From: Gracilariopsis chorda
Taxonomy: Eukaryota; Rhodophyta; Florideophyceae; Gracilariales; Gracilariaceae
Assembly (NCBI GenBank): GCA_003194525.1
Contig: NBIV01000035.1
Location: 248,001-312,000, forward strand
DNA length: 64,000 nucleotides
Direction: 5' to 3'
A model generated the notes under the pieces. It searched no databases. It worked only from the letters and a program-made list of their open reading frames with translations, and was not told where the DNA came from. Below are positions 38,402-48,499 of the stretch, piece by piece (position 1 is the first letter of the stretch; each line of letters starts with the position of its first letter). A program made the position numbers and the translations under genes.

Positions 38402-39037
38402 TTACGAGCTGCTTTTCTCAGTGCTTTTCTGTTGCTCCGGCTCCTTCTTCGCTTCCGCCTCCGCCTCCTTCTTCTCGGTAACTGCAGCCTCTGCGTCCGG
38501 TTCAGCCTTCTGTTCTCCGCCTTCCAGTTGGGTGCGAAGACCTGACATGCGTTCGCGAGCCTTGTCATAAGCATCCTTAAACTCATTAGCATCTTTCGAA
38601 TCGCGGAAACGAATAGCTAACAATGCTTCATCACGTTCCTCGTCGGCGTAGTCGACGGCATGCCACACCCAGGATCGGTCCGATCCCACGTTTTCCCTAA
38701 GTTCAGTTTCCGGGTTCACGTATTGGTTCATGCAGATCTTGAGCGTTTTCTCGCGTCGCATGAGCAGACGCACCTTCTTGGACTCCTTGTGCTCGAGAAT
38801 TCGAACATCTCCTGTGCCTCTTTCCTTCCACTCTTTGAGCTCCTTGCTGAATCGAAACAGTTTTGATCTCATCTTGAACAGAACTTCCTCGTCTTCCTCA
38901 CCGGTTTTGGTCTCCACTTTCTCCAGTTTGACGACGGGTTCGTAGTGTTTTGAGCAATCTTCATCGGCGACAAGCCCGTTCTCTCCTTCTACGGCCGCGT
39001 TGGCGGCCGGTGCGTTTTCAACGACGGGGTTAGTCAT
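38402..39037 (-). CDS. RANBP1: Ran-binding protein 1 (RanBD)
   Basis: 211 aa from ATG 39037; the frame extends to 39070 only with GTG. RanBP1 binds Ran-GTP and promotes its hydrolysis with RanGAP, releasing export complexes. The single RanBD shows HYEPVVKLEKVETKTGEEDE, LFRFSKELKEWKERGTGDVR, the RLLMRREKTLKICMNQYV block, and the WVWHAVDYADEE segment. The tail is Glu/Ala/Lys rich. Divergent from the raffinose synthase gene. Confidence 0.94.
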   Translation of the reverse strand: MTNPVVENAPAANAAVEGENGLVADEDCSKHYEPVVKLEKVETKTGEEDEEVLFKMRSKLFRFSKELKEWKERGTGDVRILEHKESKKVRLLMRREKTLKICMNQYVNPETELRENVGSDRSWVWHAVDYADEERDEALLAIRFRDSKDANEFKDAYDKARERMSGLRTQLEGGEQKAEPDAEAAVTEKKEAEAEAKKEPEQQKSTEKSSS

Positions 39038-39899
39038 GATCGGATCGTCACTCGAACACTTGAACAACACTGTAAATGATGGTGGAGGGCGGAGTTGCTC
39101 TGCAAAGAGAGATGGACAGTTGCACTGTTGAGCAGTTTCGAAGCTTGAGTAACGCAGATAAGGGGGTTGGCGGAAGAAAATGGAACAAAGAGGATGACCA
39201 GATCAGCTGTGTCAGGATTAGGGGCAGACGCGAAGAGAGTTGATCGGCGGTGGAGGCTAACGTCGCTTTCTGGACGATTTGGAGGCGGTGAGCGATAGGA
39301 TTACAGACTGCTGTGCACCCGCAGTGTTGAATCCCTACAAAATGTTGGAGCGTCGACCAGATCAAGCCGTGCATGATCCCGAGTTTTTCGCCAGCTTGTT
39401 TATTTTTGGAAGAATTTCGGGCATACTACCGCTGCAGTACAGCATATGATACACGTATCAGTACGTTCTGGCGGATGCGCCGAACCACTTGTCGTTGAAC
39501 AATGCTACGAAGGTGAAATAAGATAGATACAAGGCTAGCCAGCTGGCTAGAAGGTTACACTGCTAAGTTAACCCTTCACCTCCCAAGCCAATAGATGTAT
39601 CTGGGACAGTCTTCAACGAAGATGCATTCTTTTCAAACCTCTCCATTTCAATCCGTCTTCAAAGCATATAACTACACAACGTACGCTTGAGGCTTGCTGT
39701 AGGTTTCGATAAGCCGCCTTCTTCACGGAGGCGTTTCGTGAAGCTGGTCCAAGGTTGTGAGTGCAAACTTTGGTGACCATCTACGAACGTCACACGCAGT
39801 TCCTGCGGCAAAGCCGTCTCTTTTTGAAGTCGGCTTCAGACTGCGTTTGGATATGTTGTGACCAATCACATCTTAAGAAACATATCCACCTCAAACGGC
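39038..39899. promoter_or_regulatory. Divergent intergenic region RanBP1 / SIP1
   Basis: 862 bp between diverging starts. No coding frame recognised. An imperfect E2F-like GTTGGCGGAAG occurs near 39167 on the RanBP1 side; I do not trust it. Confidence 0.4.
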
Positions 39900-42653
39900 A
39901 TGCAATTTCATTCCCATTGGAATAGAGAAGAGTTGCGCTGCTCTGTACTCAGTGACAATGAACTGAAGAAACTCGTCCTTCAACCGCCGCAGCAGCGTGA
40001 TAATCTATTCACCTTGATCGAAAGCTTCTGTCTCCCAGAATGCTACATAACAGTTTCACTGGATGCTATTCCTGTTCGCTCTGCATCGGTAACACTTTCA
40101 ACGCCAACTTCTTGGAAGGCTTGCCCTACAGATAAGCATGTGCAACCTATCCGTATCCATTATGGTTATGCCACTTCCTCCTCCACATGGAACGACGTCC
40201 AGGATGCTTACTTTGATGTGTCTTCTACAAACTGCTATGTAGCTCATATCAATCTCACTCAGAATGGAATCACCGGCCTTTCATTCGTCCTTCAGCTTGC
40301 CAATGGCGAGTGGCTAAAAGACTACAACGGAGCTGATTTCTACGTTGGAAATGGTCATCGTAACACGCCGGCCTGCGTTGAAGTGCCATTGAGTAGTCCA
40401 TGGAACCCCGCTACAGTTCAATTACACCGTATAACCTCGCTTTATAAGCAAAACCCGTTCTGGATGGCACCTGATATGCCTGAAGCGCGCTCTTTAGACA
40501 GTCATAGCCCTAATTTTGATTTGCTGTGCGATGTTCAACACGAGACCGTCTTCGTTCTAAATGAACTTCGAAAAACACACCAGCATCCGCAACAGGATCT
40601 TTCTTCACGTGCAGGCCATTTGAAAGCTCGCAGCCTTGTCGAATATGTGGCAATTTTGTTTCTCGCAGACGCTAAGCGCGGGCTTCGAACTACTTTGTTT
40701 AGCACTGGAACCTATCCAGCAATTCGAATAGAATCTGGCCGCTGTGAGTCGTTACGAATAGACGACATATCTCGAGCGCATACTTGCTACATGCTTGCAT
40801 CCCCTGATGTTCATACAGTCACCGGTGATCTCATTGAAGAAGTATCGCATCGATTGCGAACTTTTAGCTCTCGTCGAGCGAAGATGCGGTCACCAGAATG
40901 GACATGCCTAATGTCTAGGCATCAGCCAATTCTCAAATCACTTGGCTTTTGTACATGGGATGCGTTCGGTCACAACGTTTCCGAAGCAAAAGTTATGGAT
41001 ACTATGGAATGGTTCCGCTCAAGAGGAGTTCGCTTTGGCTATCTCATTTTGGATGACGGTTGGCAGGGGGGAGGTGACGCAGGCCCGAATTTTGAGCACT
41101 CTCCAGAAGCGAAGAGGTTTACAGATCGACCTTGTCTCGTTTCGTATGGTCCAAACAGGAAGTTTAGTGGTTCCGTGAGTGTTTTACGGGATGAAGCCTC
41201 AACGTCTGTCATGGTGTGGACCGCAGCAATTGGATATTGGGGCGGCACAAGTGGATCAGCATGCAATCTGCAAACAAGAATAGTAAAGGGAACGATATCA
41301 AAAGGTTTACGTCATAACAATATTGGAGATACAAAGCACTGGGAGAAGCTTTGCGAAGTCCCTGTGCCAACCGAGGAGAACTTGAGCCACTTTTTTAACT
41401 CATACTTTGGTAAAAGTCTTTCCTCAGTTCACAAGGTTGCAGGTTTGAAGATTGATGCCCAAAGCATCTTAGAAACGTTACATAACGGCGTATATGAGGA
41501 CGATAAAAAGACCATGGACACGCGACAATGTTCTTTGACTTCATCATATCGCAGCGCAATAACCAAAGCGGTGAGTAGCGCTTTTCCTGAAAGTATCATT
41601 GTGAACTCTATGGCGTGTGGTCAAGAAGTACTGTTTGCTTCTGGGGTGAATCTGTCACCCGCAAATGTTTGTTGGCGAACTTCTGATGATCACGCCTTCC
41701 CTGACCTTGAAGAGAGTGAGGGCATGGTGGTGTGGCACATTCTGAGAAATGCACTGAACACCATACTACTGGGGGAGATATTTCCCATTACAGACTGGGA
41801 TATGTTTGCTGTCAATGACAGATTCGCAAAGCTTCATGCGGTGGCTCGAGTACTCTCTGGAGGCCCTTTGTGTATAAGCGATAGAACCCCATGGAACGGG
41901 AATGAGGGATTGGCATTTCTGAGAAGCTTAATTACATCAGACGGGACTATACTCAGATGCAGTGACCCTGGACAACCCACTGTAGACTGCATCTTCGAAG
42001 ATCCCCGTAGAGCACCTCGAAAGCTATTCAAGGTTTTCAACCGCTCGGCTGTAAACGGCATCATAGGCATCTTCAATCTACATGACAGCGCTGTTGGTAG
42101 CAACATGGGCGGCAGCTTTGCTCCCCGAGACATCCACTGCTTTTCAAGAACCCCTGGAAATGTATCCTACATCTCCTGGATATGTTACATCCAACGTAAC
42201 ACAGTGAGCGCATTCCACCACTGTTCTAACGATGAGCAGTGCTTTTTGGAGGTGTTGCCACTTGATGCAGTTTTAATCCACATCAGTCCAGTGATCCACA
42301 TTCCTCTCGTGGGGGGTCTTGCGGCTCTCGGGAAGCCAGGACTTCTCAACGCAGGCGCTGCTATCGCCGCTATTACAATAAGCAAGAAGACTAGTATTGA
42401 GAAACCTGAACACGGTAAGCTAAACCTGTCAGAGCCATCCCAGTTCATATCCGCAGAAGTTGTTCTACATGACTCGGGTGAAATGCTGTTTTGGTTGGAT
42501 GGCCTTGCGGCAAAGAGCCTTTTATATGTCTTACATGACTGCAAACATATTGAAGACGTAACATATCGTATAGTTAGTGATATTAAGTTTCTACTGGTGA
42601 CAATACCATCTCGAGAACCCCGTGCAATTGAATTCTTGTTCGACAGTACGTAA
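39900..42653 (+). CDS. SIP1: Raffinose synthase / SIP1-family GH36 alpha-galactosidase with N-terminal CBM-like domain
   Basis: 917 aa from ATG 39900 (MQFHSHWNREEL); the frame upstream begins with GTG. The GH36 raffinose-synthase core is clear: LKSLGFCTWDAFGHNVSEAK (about 345), LILDDGWQGGG, the nucleophile region GLKIDAQS, and TDWDMFAVNDRFAKLHAVAR followed by LSGGPLCISDRTPWN. Residues 84-150 (PIRIHYGYA...TWNDVQDAYF...GLSFVLQLANGEW) look like a starch-binding CBM25/53-type module. Members include raffinose and stachyose synthases, alkaline alpha-galactosidases and SIP1. In a red alga the natural substrate may be another galactoside such as floridoside; that is a guess. Its stop is 35 bp from TAF6's. 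Confidence 0.88.
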   Translation: MQFHSHWNREELRCSVLSDNELKKLVLQPPQQRDNLFTLIESFCLPECYITVSLDAIPVRSASVTLSTPTSWKACPTDKHVQPIRIHYGYATSSSTWNDVQDAYFDVSSTNCYVAHINLTQNGITGLSFVLQLANGEWLKDYNGADFYVGNGHRNTPACVEVPLSSPWNPATVQLHRITSLYKQNPFWMAPDMPEARSLDSHSPNFDLLCDVQHETVFVLNELRKTHQHPQQDLSSRAGHLKARSLVEYVAILFLADAKRGLRTTLFSTGTYPAIRIESGRCESLRIDDISRAHTCYMLASPDVHTVTGDLIEEVSHRLRTFSSRRAKMRSPEWTCLMSRHQPILKSLGFCTWDAFGHNVSEAKVMDTMEWFRSRGVRFGYLILDDGWQGGGDAGPNFEHSPEAKRFTDRPCLVSYGPNRKFSGSVSVLRDEASTSVMVWTAAIGYWGGTSGSACNLQTRIVKGTISKGLRHNNIGDTKHWEKLCEVPVPTEENLSHFFNSYFGKSLSSVHKVAGLKIDAQSILETLHNGVYEDDKKTMDTRQCSLTSSYRSAITKAVSSAFPESIIVNSMACGQEVLFASGVNLSPANVCWRTSDDHAFPDLEESEGMVVWHILRNALNTILLGEIFPITDWDMFAVNDRFAKLHAVARVLSGGPLCISDRTPWNGNEGLAFLRSLITSDGTILRCSDPGQPTVDCIFEDPRRAPRKLFKVFNRSAVNGIIGIFNLHDSAVGSNMGGSFAPRDIHCFSRTPGNVSYISWICYIQRNTVSAFHHCSNDEQCFLEVLPLDAVLIHISPVIHIPLVGGLAALGKPGLLNAGAAIAAITISKKTSIEKPEHGKLNLSEPSQFISAEVVLHDSGEMLFWLDGLAAKSLLYVLHDCKHIEDVTYRIVSDIKFLLVTIPSREPRAIEFLFDST

Positions 42654-42688
42654 CGATCTTCTTTAACTACATGCTGAGCTTTCAAACG

Positions 42689-44308
42689 CTACCGAGATAC
42701 CTTGCTTGCCTTGAGTAAATCACTAGTCAATTCGGCATCAGTCATACCATCGCTATGTGGAAACAAGGGCTTCTCACCGAGAACTTTCTGCCCCACTTGG
42801 AAAACTGCAACAGCCGATGGCAAGTAACTGAGAGCATGGTTGACCTGCACCTGTACATTTGACAGATCCTCTGGTGATTGTGCCTGTGAATCACGTGCCA
42901 ACGAGACAGCCCATACCAAAGCTCCAAAAACTCTGCTCGCCTCTTCCTTACGGATAGATTTCGTAGCGTGGTTTGTTATTAACCTCTCCAAAGTTCGCAT
43001 GTAAGCTTTCTTCTCTAGACGAGGAAGCAAGTGACGTTCAACTACCCTATGCCCTAGAGCCGCCAAACCCACAATTGCTCCGTAATGGGTGGTCATGGGT
43101 CTCTTGGGGTTATCTAGGGCAGAAGCGCAAGTCTTTGTTATTCGAGGCTGAATGTCTGGGTATTGGTTTCCATATCGCTGACATATTTTCTTCACAACCT
43201 TACTCGCATAATCTCGAATAGCCCAATGGTTCTCTCTCGGGTTGCCCGAAAACCTTTTTGCGAGCATACAAGTGAGGACGGCCGGAAGAACTTGATGCAA
43301 GTACAGTCTCAAGTCAAATACATCGTTGTCCAACATAGCGTTGACTAATCTCAAACATGAGAACATCAACGCGAGACTTCCACCTTTTGTAACACACTTA
43401 TACAAGAACTGCGTGAAGTAAGGCAATAACTCCGCAATACCCTTCTCATTAGCGACAGCGTACAAACACTGCTCTAGATGCTTGGTGTCATCACCTTGTA
43501 CTGCTGTAGTTATTTGTTCAAGGTACAATTGAAGCTCCCGACTCAGTTCATGCTTCACCAACGGCTTCACTTCACAAGCAGTCTTCTGCTTCTTCGCAAC
43601 AGGCTCCGCATCAGCACTCTCCCCCATGCTGACTGGTCTACTTCGTTTTGGGTTTTGCGGAATAGTTGGTTGTTTGCCATCAATAGTCAACCAGTGTCGA
43701 GTCAAACTCACATCGAGGGGAACAAGAGGAATGTTAGTTTCGATTATAGAAGTAACTGTTTTCTGCTTGTCAGGAACAAAATACAGGTCTTCAATTCCCT
43801 CAACCGCCTTGAAAAACGCCTGCGTGCTACCATCAACACGACCTGCTTCTGCATATCCCTTCTGTTTTCCAGCAGGTGTTCCGCTGCCCGTTGTAGCCTT
43901 GTGCGAATTTCCTCTGGGTTTTCCAAAGCCGACGATAGGAGGGGCGTTTCGCATACGAAGGGCGGCGTTAATATCGACGGTGTTCAGAATGTTGCGTTTT
44001 GAATGCTTCATGAATTTCAGGGCATCTTGCACGGCTTCGCGAATTCGATATTCTATGTCAAGAGCAAGAAGAGAAGCCGACGGGTCTGTCAGAGGGAGCA
44101 TGCTTGGAATGGTCTGAGCGATAACGCGAATAGATTCCATGTCAATTCGATTGGGTTCGACAGATTTTGAGGCGCGAGATGGTGGAGACTTTTCCGTGTG
44201 TGATTGAGGGAGTGAAGACTGTGCCTTTGATGCTGCTGGCTCTTGTTTGACGGCCTCAGTCGTGGGTCGAGAAGTATGCTTGGGTGCTGCAAGGGAAGGA
44301 GACTTCAT
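42689..44308 (-). CDS. TAF6: TFIID/SAGA-type subunit TAF6
   Basis: 539 aa from ATG 44308; the frame continues to 44476 only through GTG. TAF6 pairs with TAF9 through a histone fold in TFIID. The fold is at residues about 45-115: IRVIAQTIPSMLPLTD, YRIREAVQDALKFMKHSKRN, LNTVDINAALRMRN. The linker has EDLYFVPDKQKTV and PLDVSLTRHWLTIDGKQP, both family hallmarks. The HEAT-repeat domain follows (LQLYLEQITTAV, LLPYFTQFL, NHWAIRDYASKVVKKICQRY). Divergent from SSU72, convergent with SIP1. Confidence 0.94.
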   Translation of the reverse strand: MKSPSLAAPKHTSRPTTEAVKQEPAASKAQSSLPQSHTEKSPPSRASKSVEPNRIDMESIRVIAQTIPSMLPLTDPSASLLALDIEYRIREAVQDALKFMKHSKRNILNTVDINAALRMRNAPPIVGFGKPRGNSHKATTGSGTPAGKQKGYAEAGRVDGSTQAFFKAVEGIEDLYFVPDKQKTVTSIIETNIPLVPLDVSLTRHWLTIDGKQPTIPQNPKRSRPVSMGESADAEPVAKKQKTACEVKPLVKHELSRELQLYLEQITTAVQGDDTKHLEQCLYAVANEKGIAELLPYFTQFLYKCVTKGGSLALMFSCLRLVNAMLDNDVFDLRLYLHQVLPAVLTCMLAKRFSGNPRENHWAIRDYASKVVKKICQRYGNQYPDIQPRITKTCASALDNPKRPMTTHYGAIVGLAALGHRVVERHLLPRLEKKAYMRTLERLITNHATKSIRKEEASRVFGALVWAVSLARDSQAQSPEDLSNVQVQVNHALSYLPSAVAVFQVGQKVLGEKPLFPHSDGMTDAELTSDLLKASKVSR

Positions 44309-45507
44309 CTTCCTCCCCTTTTGGTATGTAGCAAAAAGATAAACGTGAAAATGACAAGGGTTACGGAACTTGTATCGACGAAAGATGGAGCGTATTTGTA
44401 CAGCCCAGCAGTCGGACAACTGACACTCCTCCCCCCGCCAGCAAAGAACGACGCGGAATAATTCCAACGAACGCACTACGGCGAGCCCTCACCGTCGTGC
44501 CACGGAGCGAGTTGGCCCCAATGGCCCTAGATCCTGAAGCAACCTCTGGGGGAGCAACTTCTGGGACACTCTCAAGGAGGTTCGCATACGCTTTCCAGAC
44601 AAACGACGCTCGAATTGAATTCGATGAACGCCTGACAAGTACCTGTGGTACAGTTTGTGGTGGCGAGAACGCCAGAGCACGGAGAGCAAGGTTTGGATTG
44701 ATTTGGAATCCAACACGCTCCGGTACAAAAACACCACTGGGGCTTCTGATTTGACACAGCGTTGTACACCAGATGCGCACGGCACTGCTGCGCAGAAACT
44801 CTCGAAAAAGGAAACGCGTCGTAGTAGCGGACAAAAACTAAGGCACGGTCTCGGTTACAAAGACCGGTAGATGTGGTAGGTGAACGAATAATCCAGTTTC
44901 TTCCGATGAAGGTTGTGCTCAGGGGCGTATGCTCTCTTCTTATATCCTTTGAACCGAAGGCCTCACCAACAGCTTCGCATGCCCCTGTGCTGCCCTGGTA
45001 GTCCAATGCCAAATACAGCGAGCCTACTGGCAAGACAGCTCATGGGCGTTTTGGGAACGAAATGGAGTTATTTTCGGCGTCTTCCTTTTGTACAAGGGTA
45101 GGATTTACGAGTGCTGTGCCACGCAGCCATTTTCCGCATTCACGATTTTGGCGAGCCACGTCTCTCATGCAGCCGAGAGTCCCACCTCTCGAACAAGTTC
45201 TATGCCCATGCATCCAATCCTTTGCAGAATCGCGAACCTCTTCTTCAACAGCAGAATTAGTTGGAATTGCAAGGCAACGGACATCTATCGCTGAAGCAAA
45301 TCTGACAAGTTCAATGAACAATTAGCATACCTTGCAACTGAATCCTAAGGATCTCTCCATCTGCCCGTCGGTGAACTGCTATACCCACTAGTATATTCGT
45401 GACACGAAGTCCAAGACAGGACTCTCGCCTACCCTTTTCTAATTCTGCGGCGTACGTTCTTGCCCCCGAGCTACGGAGTACTCTCGAGCTCTGTGGCTTT
45501 TTTCGCA
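44309..45507. other. 1.2-kb unresolved region between TAF6 and SSU72
   Basis: Larger than other divergent spacers here. Both strands carry mid-size frames with protein-like composition: plus 44527-44754 (MALDPEATSGGATSGTLSRR...), plus 44655-44870, minus 45033-44572 (MPVGSLYLALDYQGSTG...), minus 45321-45040. None matches a family I know, and I could not build a consistent spliced gene: the obvious donor/acceptor pair near 45325 puts a stop in frame. It may hold an unrecognised multi-exon gene. Confidence 0.35.
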
Positions 45508-46095
45508 ATGGGGGTTGCACGCCTCAAAGTGTGTTGCGTTTGTGCATCAAACCAAAATAGAAGTATGGAAGCTCATCGGGAACTAGCTTTACGCGGATAC
45601 AACGTCCGATCGTACGGCACAGGGAGCTCTGTGAAGCTTCCCGGTCGCACGCTAATGGAACCAGTCGTGTTTCCATTTAATATGCCGTACGAACAGATGA
45701 GAGCGAAGCTGATGGAAAAAGACGCCGCCCTCTACACATCGAACGGTGTCTTGAACATGCTGGATCGCAACGCAAAGATTAAAAAGGCTCCCGAGCAATG
45801 GCGAGACGCTCGTGAACGCTTTGATATAATCATAACGTTCGAAGATCGTGTGTTTAGAAGTGTCGTAGATGATTTCATCACTAACAGAAGTCCTTCTGTT
45901 TTTGGCCCCGCCCACGTTATCAATCTTGAAATCAAAGACACTCATGCCGATGCAGCCATGGGGGCACAACTTGCAATTGAGCTAGTAGAAGCTATGGCCG
46001 CAGAGGAAAACTTAGACGTTGCCTTCTACGACGTAATCGCCAGACTGGAACAGAAGCATGACAAAGTGCTCATGGCTGTACCAGTATTCTGTTGA
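45508..46095 (+). CDS. SSU72: SSU72-like RNA polymerase II CTD phosphatase
   Basis: 195 aa from ATG 45508; upstream codons in frame belong to the 5' region. SSU72 removes phosphate from CTD Ser5 and Ser7 during termination and gene looping. The low-molecular-weight phosphatase P-loop C-x5-R-S reads CASNQNRS near the N-terminus. Also conserved are GTGSSVKLPG, YGT/SNGVLNMLDRN, FDIIITFEDRVF with the catalytic aspartate region, and the VINLEIKDTHADAAMGAQL block. Length is normal. Converges with lipoyl synthase (243 bp). Confidence 0.94.
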   Translation: MGVARLKVCCVCASNQNRSMEAHRELALRGYNVRSYGTGSSVKLPGRTLMEPVVFPFNMPYEQMRAKLMEKDAALYTSNGVLNMLDRNAKIKKAPEQWRDARERFDIIITFEDRVFRSVVDDFITNRSPSVFGPAHVINLEIKDTHADAAMGAQLAIELVEAMAAEENLDVAFYDVIARLEQKHDKVLMAVPVFC

Positions 46096-46338
46096 AGCTG
46101 CGAGACATCATGCAAGTTGAACGCGAAGACAACACGTACTATGCCAAATCGCTCCATGAGGCCACGCTGCTAAACTACAATGGGTTACACATAGCCTCAT
46201 CTAAAACCGGGAAAGCGAATGTTAAGTTGATGAACTTGTGCAGTCAGAAGGCGTTCTAACCTTTAGGTTAGCAATTTATAAGACTGTGTTGAACAATTGC
46301 ATGGCTCTATTTCAGGCATGATGCTAACAATATACATC

Positions 46339-47451
46339 TCATTCCGCAGTGGCTGCTGGTGCTTTCCCCGCTCTCCTCTTTCTGATGAGCGATTCTAAAA
46401 AGAATTCTCCAGCTCGATACGAGCTTCGAACAAGCGGACCAGAAGCAACGTATGAGAATCCCATATTCTCACCTTCAACTTTCCAAGCATCGAATTCCTC
46501 GGGAGTGACCCATTGTTCCACTTTGAGATGCCTCTTGGATGGTCTGAGGTACTGTCCCAAAGTGATGACTTCCACTCCGACATCAAGACAATCCTGCATT
46601 GTTTGTCGAACTTCAGCGTCGCTTTCCCCTACACCAAGCATGATAGAGGTTTTTGTTACCACGTCCGGACAAATGGTCTTTGCACGCTCCAAAACGTTCA
46701 AGCTTTGAGCGTAGCCCGCGCGGCGGTCCCTGACAACAGGTTGCAGACGTTGTACAGTTTCAACATTATGTGCAAAGACGTCCAGACCAGAAGTGACAAC
46801 TTGGTCAACAGCTGCCTGATGGCCTGAAAAGTCCGGCGACAGAGTTTCAACAAGTAAATCAGGTTGCCGTTGCTTCAAACCTTGAACAGTGCGCGCGATA
46901 TGTGAAGCACCACCGTCCGGTATATCATCCCTATCGACACTAGTAAGGACGATGTACTTCAACCCCCATTTCGCCACAGCGATAGCAACATTGTCAGGTT
47001 CATGTTCGTCAAGTGGGGGTGGCGCCCTTGATGTTTTGATGTTACAAAATCTGCATCCACGGGTGCATGCATCACCCATAAGCATGATAGTGGCGGTTCC
47101 GCCCCCCCAGCACTCGCCGATATTCGGGCATCTTGCTTCTTCGCACACGGTGGATAGTTTGAGTCCGCGGAGCGACTTGCGTAGTCTCTGATACTCTGCT
47201 TGTGCGTCGTGATCTCCTGGAGGTCGAACTTTTAACCACGGGGGTTTGGAGGGGTCTTCGTAGGCATCTGTGCGAGGCGGTACTACGGCGGATGAGGCTC
47301 CGGGGGAGAAGAGGTTTATCGGGAGTGTGGCGTCATCTTCCGCCGCTAGCTGAGCGCGTAAGTCCGCGAGGCGCTTGCCGTATCGAGATTTTGCGGGCGC
47401 CTCTGATGATAAGAAGCGGCGAGCAGTGGCCAGACGTGGCGTTGCCAACAT
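46339..47451 (-). CDS. LIAS: Lipoyl synthase, probably mitochondrial
   Basis: 370 aa from ATG 47451; an upstream TTG in frame is not used. Radical-SAM enzyme that inserts two sulfurs into protein-bound octanoyl groups to make lipoate. The auxiliary cluster motif CxxxxxCxxxxC-type reads [12 protein letters not shown], and the SAM cluster motif CxxxCxxC reads [10 protein letters not shown]. Also present are [32 protein letters not shown] and [16 protein letters not shown]. The N-terminus ([19 protein letters not shown]) looks mitochondrial rather than plastidial. Divergent from the DUF3082-like gene. Confidence 0.95.
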   Translation of the reverse strand: MLATPRLATARRFLSSEAPAKSRYGKRLADLRAQLAAEDDATLPINLFSPGASSAVVPPRTDAYEDPSKPPWLKVRPPGDHDAQAEYQRLRKSLRGLKLSTVCEEARCPNIGECWGGGTATIMLMGDACTRGCRFCNIKTSRAPPPLDEHEPDNVAIAVAKWGLKYIVLTSVDRDDIPDGGASHIARTVQGLKQRQPDLLVETLSPDFSGHQAAVDQVVTSGLDVFAHNVETVQRLQPVVRDRRAGYAQSLNVLERAKTICPDVVTKTSIMLGVGESDAEVRQTMQDCLDVGVEVITLGQYLRPSKRHLKVEQWVTPEEFDAWKVEGENMGFSYVASGPLVRSSYRAGEFFLESLIRKRRAGKAPAATAE

Positions 47452-47851
47452 GGTTTTTGGTTTTGGCAATCGGATGACGATATTATTGAGTATTTGCTTA
47501 GCTGTCTATTCTATTCTGCACACATGGGGAAGCTGATGCCTGAGCAAGAAGCGCTGCTGAGTTGCGACGTGAGGTCACCAATAGCGGCGCGGTCTTTCAA
47601 CAAGCGCTGCAAGTGCAACTTATGATGCGACTGCTGCGGGATGGGCAGGCAACATGGTCCCCGGCACAACTTATGACTCCGGAGTCCTGACTGGTTTGTG
47701 GCAATTTTACGCCAATTCTGAAATGGAGCACATGCAGATCTGGGTGTGCACCTCTGGACATTCCCCGCCCCGACGAGCAGTGCTAACGACCTTAGATTGG
47801 CTTCATCTCCTATGCGAAACCCGCCACCACCACCTCCATACCTTAATCATC
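47452..47851. promoter_or_regulatory. Divergent intergenic region LIAS / DUF3082-like
   Basis: 400 bp between diverging starts (shorter if the plus gene begins at the ATG at 47654). No clear elements. Confidence 0.4.
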
Positions 47852-48499
47852 ATGAATATGACTGCCTTTGCCATCCCCTCGTTCCTTCAAACCCACCCAT
47901 ACCATAACACACCAAAGCTGTCGAGAAGTACAACAGTCCGCATTCGCGCCGCGCTCAGACCACCTCAAGAACCAACCAAACCGCGTTTCCTCAGAGATGC
48001 AGACGACCCCTCCATCCAAACCCAAACCTCCTTCTTCCCAGAAAAGTCGCAGCAGCAAACATCTCAAACTCCAAACAAGCGCGTATTACAACAAGTTCGC
48101 GACACAATGCAAAGACTAGGCGTCGAAGAACATCCTCAAACACCCTCCCCCCGTCCATTTTCTCCAATAGACATCTCCTCAGTCAATCCATTCAGCCCGC
48201 TAGTAGGCGCTTTTGGAGCTGCTTTCATTTCATATGCTGTTTGGTCTGCGTTGGGGTACATTGCGTTTTTTTTCGCGTCGCACCCGTTGGATGACCAGAT
48301 TTATGTCGTTCAGCGATTGAGCGCTGTTGTCAGAACTGGACTTGTGTGCCTTTTTGCGCTAGGAAGTGGCATTTCTGGAGTTACTTCGCTCGGTCTTTTC
48401 TTGCTGTTTGGTCGTACTGCGTATGGAACGTTGTCTGGAGAGTTTCGCAATTCAAATGCCCCTCAAAATCGTTCGCAGTCAGATGTTGTTCGCAAGTGA
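47852..48499 (+). CDS. DUF3082-like plastid membrane protein
   Basis: 215 aa from ATG 47852 (MNMTAFAIPSFLQ); an in-frame ATG at 47654 would add 66 residues of poorly protein-like sequence. The first 40 residues resemble a transit peptide, followed by a Pro/Gln-rich linker. The C-terminal third has two hydrophobic spans with NPFSPLVGAFGAAFISYAVW, then LSAVVRTGLVCLFALGSGIS and TSLGLFLLFG, which resembles the cyanobacterial/plastid DUF3082 two-helix family. Function of that family is unknown. Assignment is by pattern and moderately sure. Confidence 0.6.
   Translation: MNMTAFAIPSFLQTHPYHNTPKLSRSTTVRIRAALRPPQEPTKPRFLRDADDPSIQTQTSFFPEKSQQQTSQTPNKRVLQQVRDTMQRLGVEEHPQTPSPRPFSPIDISSVNPFSPLVGAFGAAFISYAVWSALGYIAFFFASHPLDDQIYVVQRLSAVVRTGLVCLFALGSGISGVTSLGLFLLFGRTAYGTLSGEFRNSNAPQNRSQSDVVRK

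Noticed and set aside
45311-45520. Minus-strand frame that seemed to splice (GTATGC...GTCAG) into 45321-45040
   Set aside because: No ATG at its start, overlaps the SSU72 start codon, and the splice puts a stop codon in frame.
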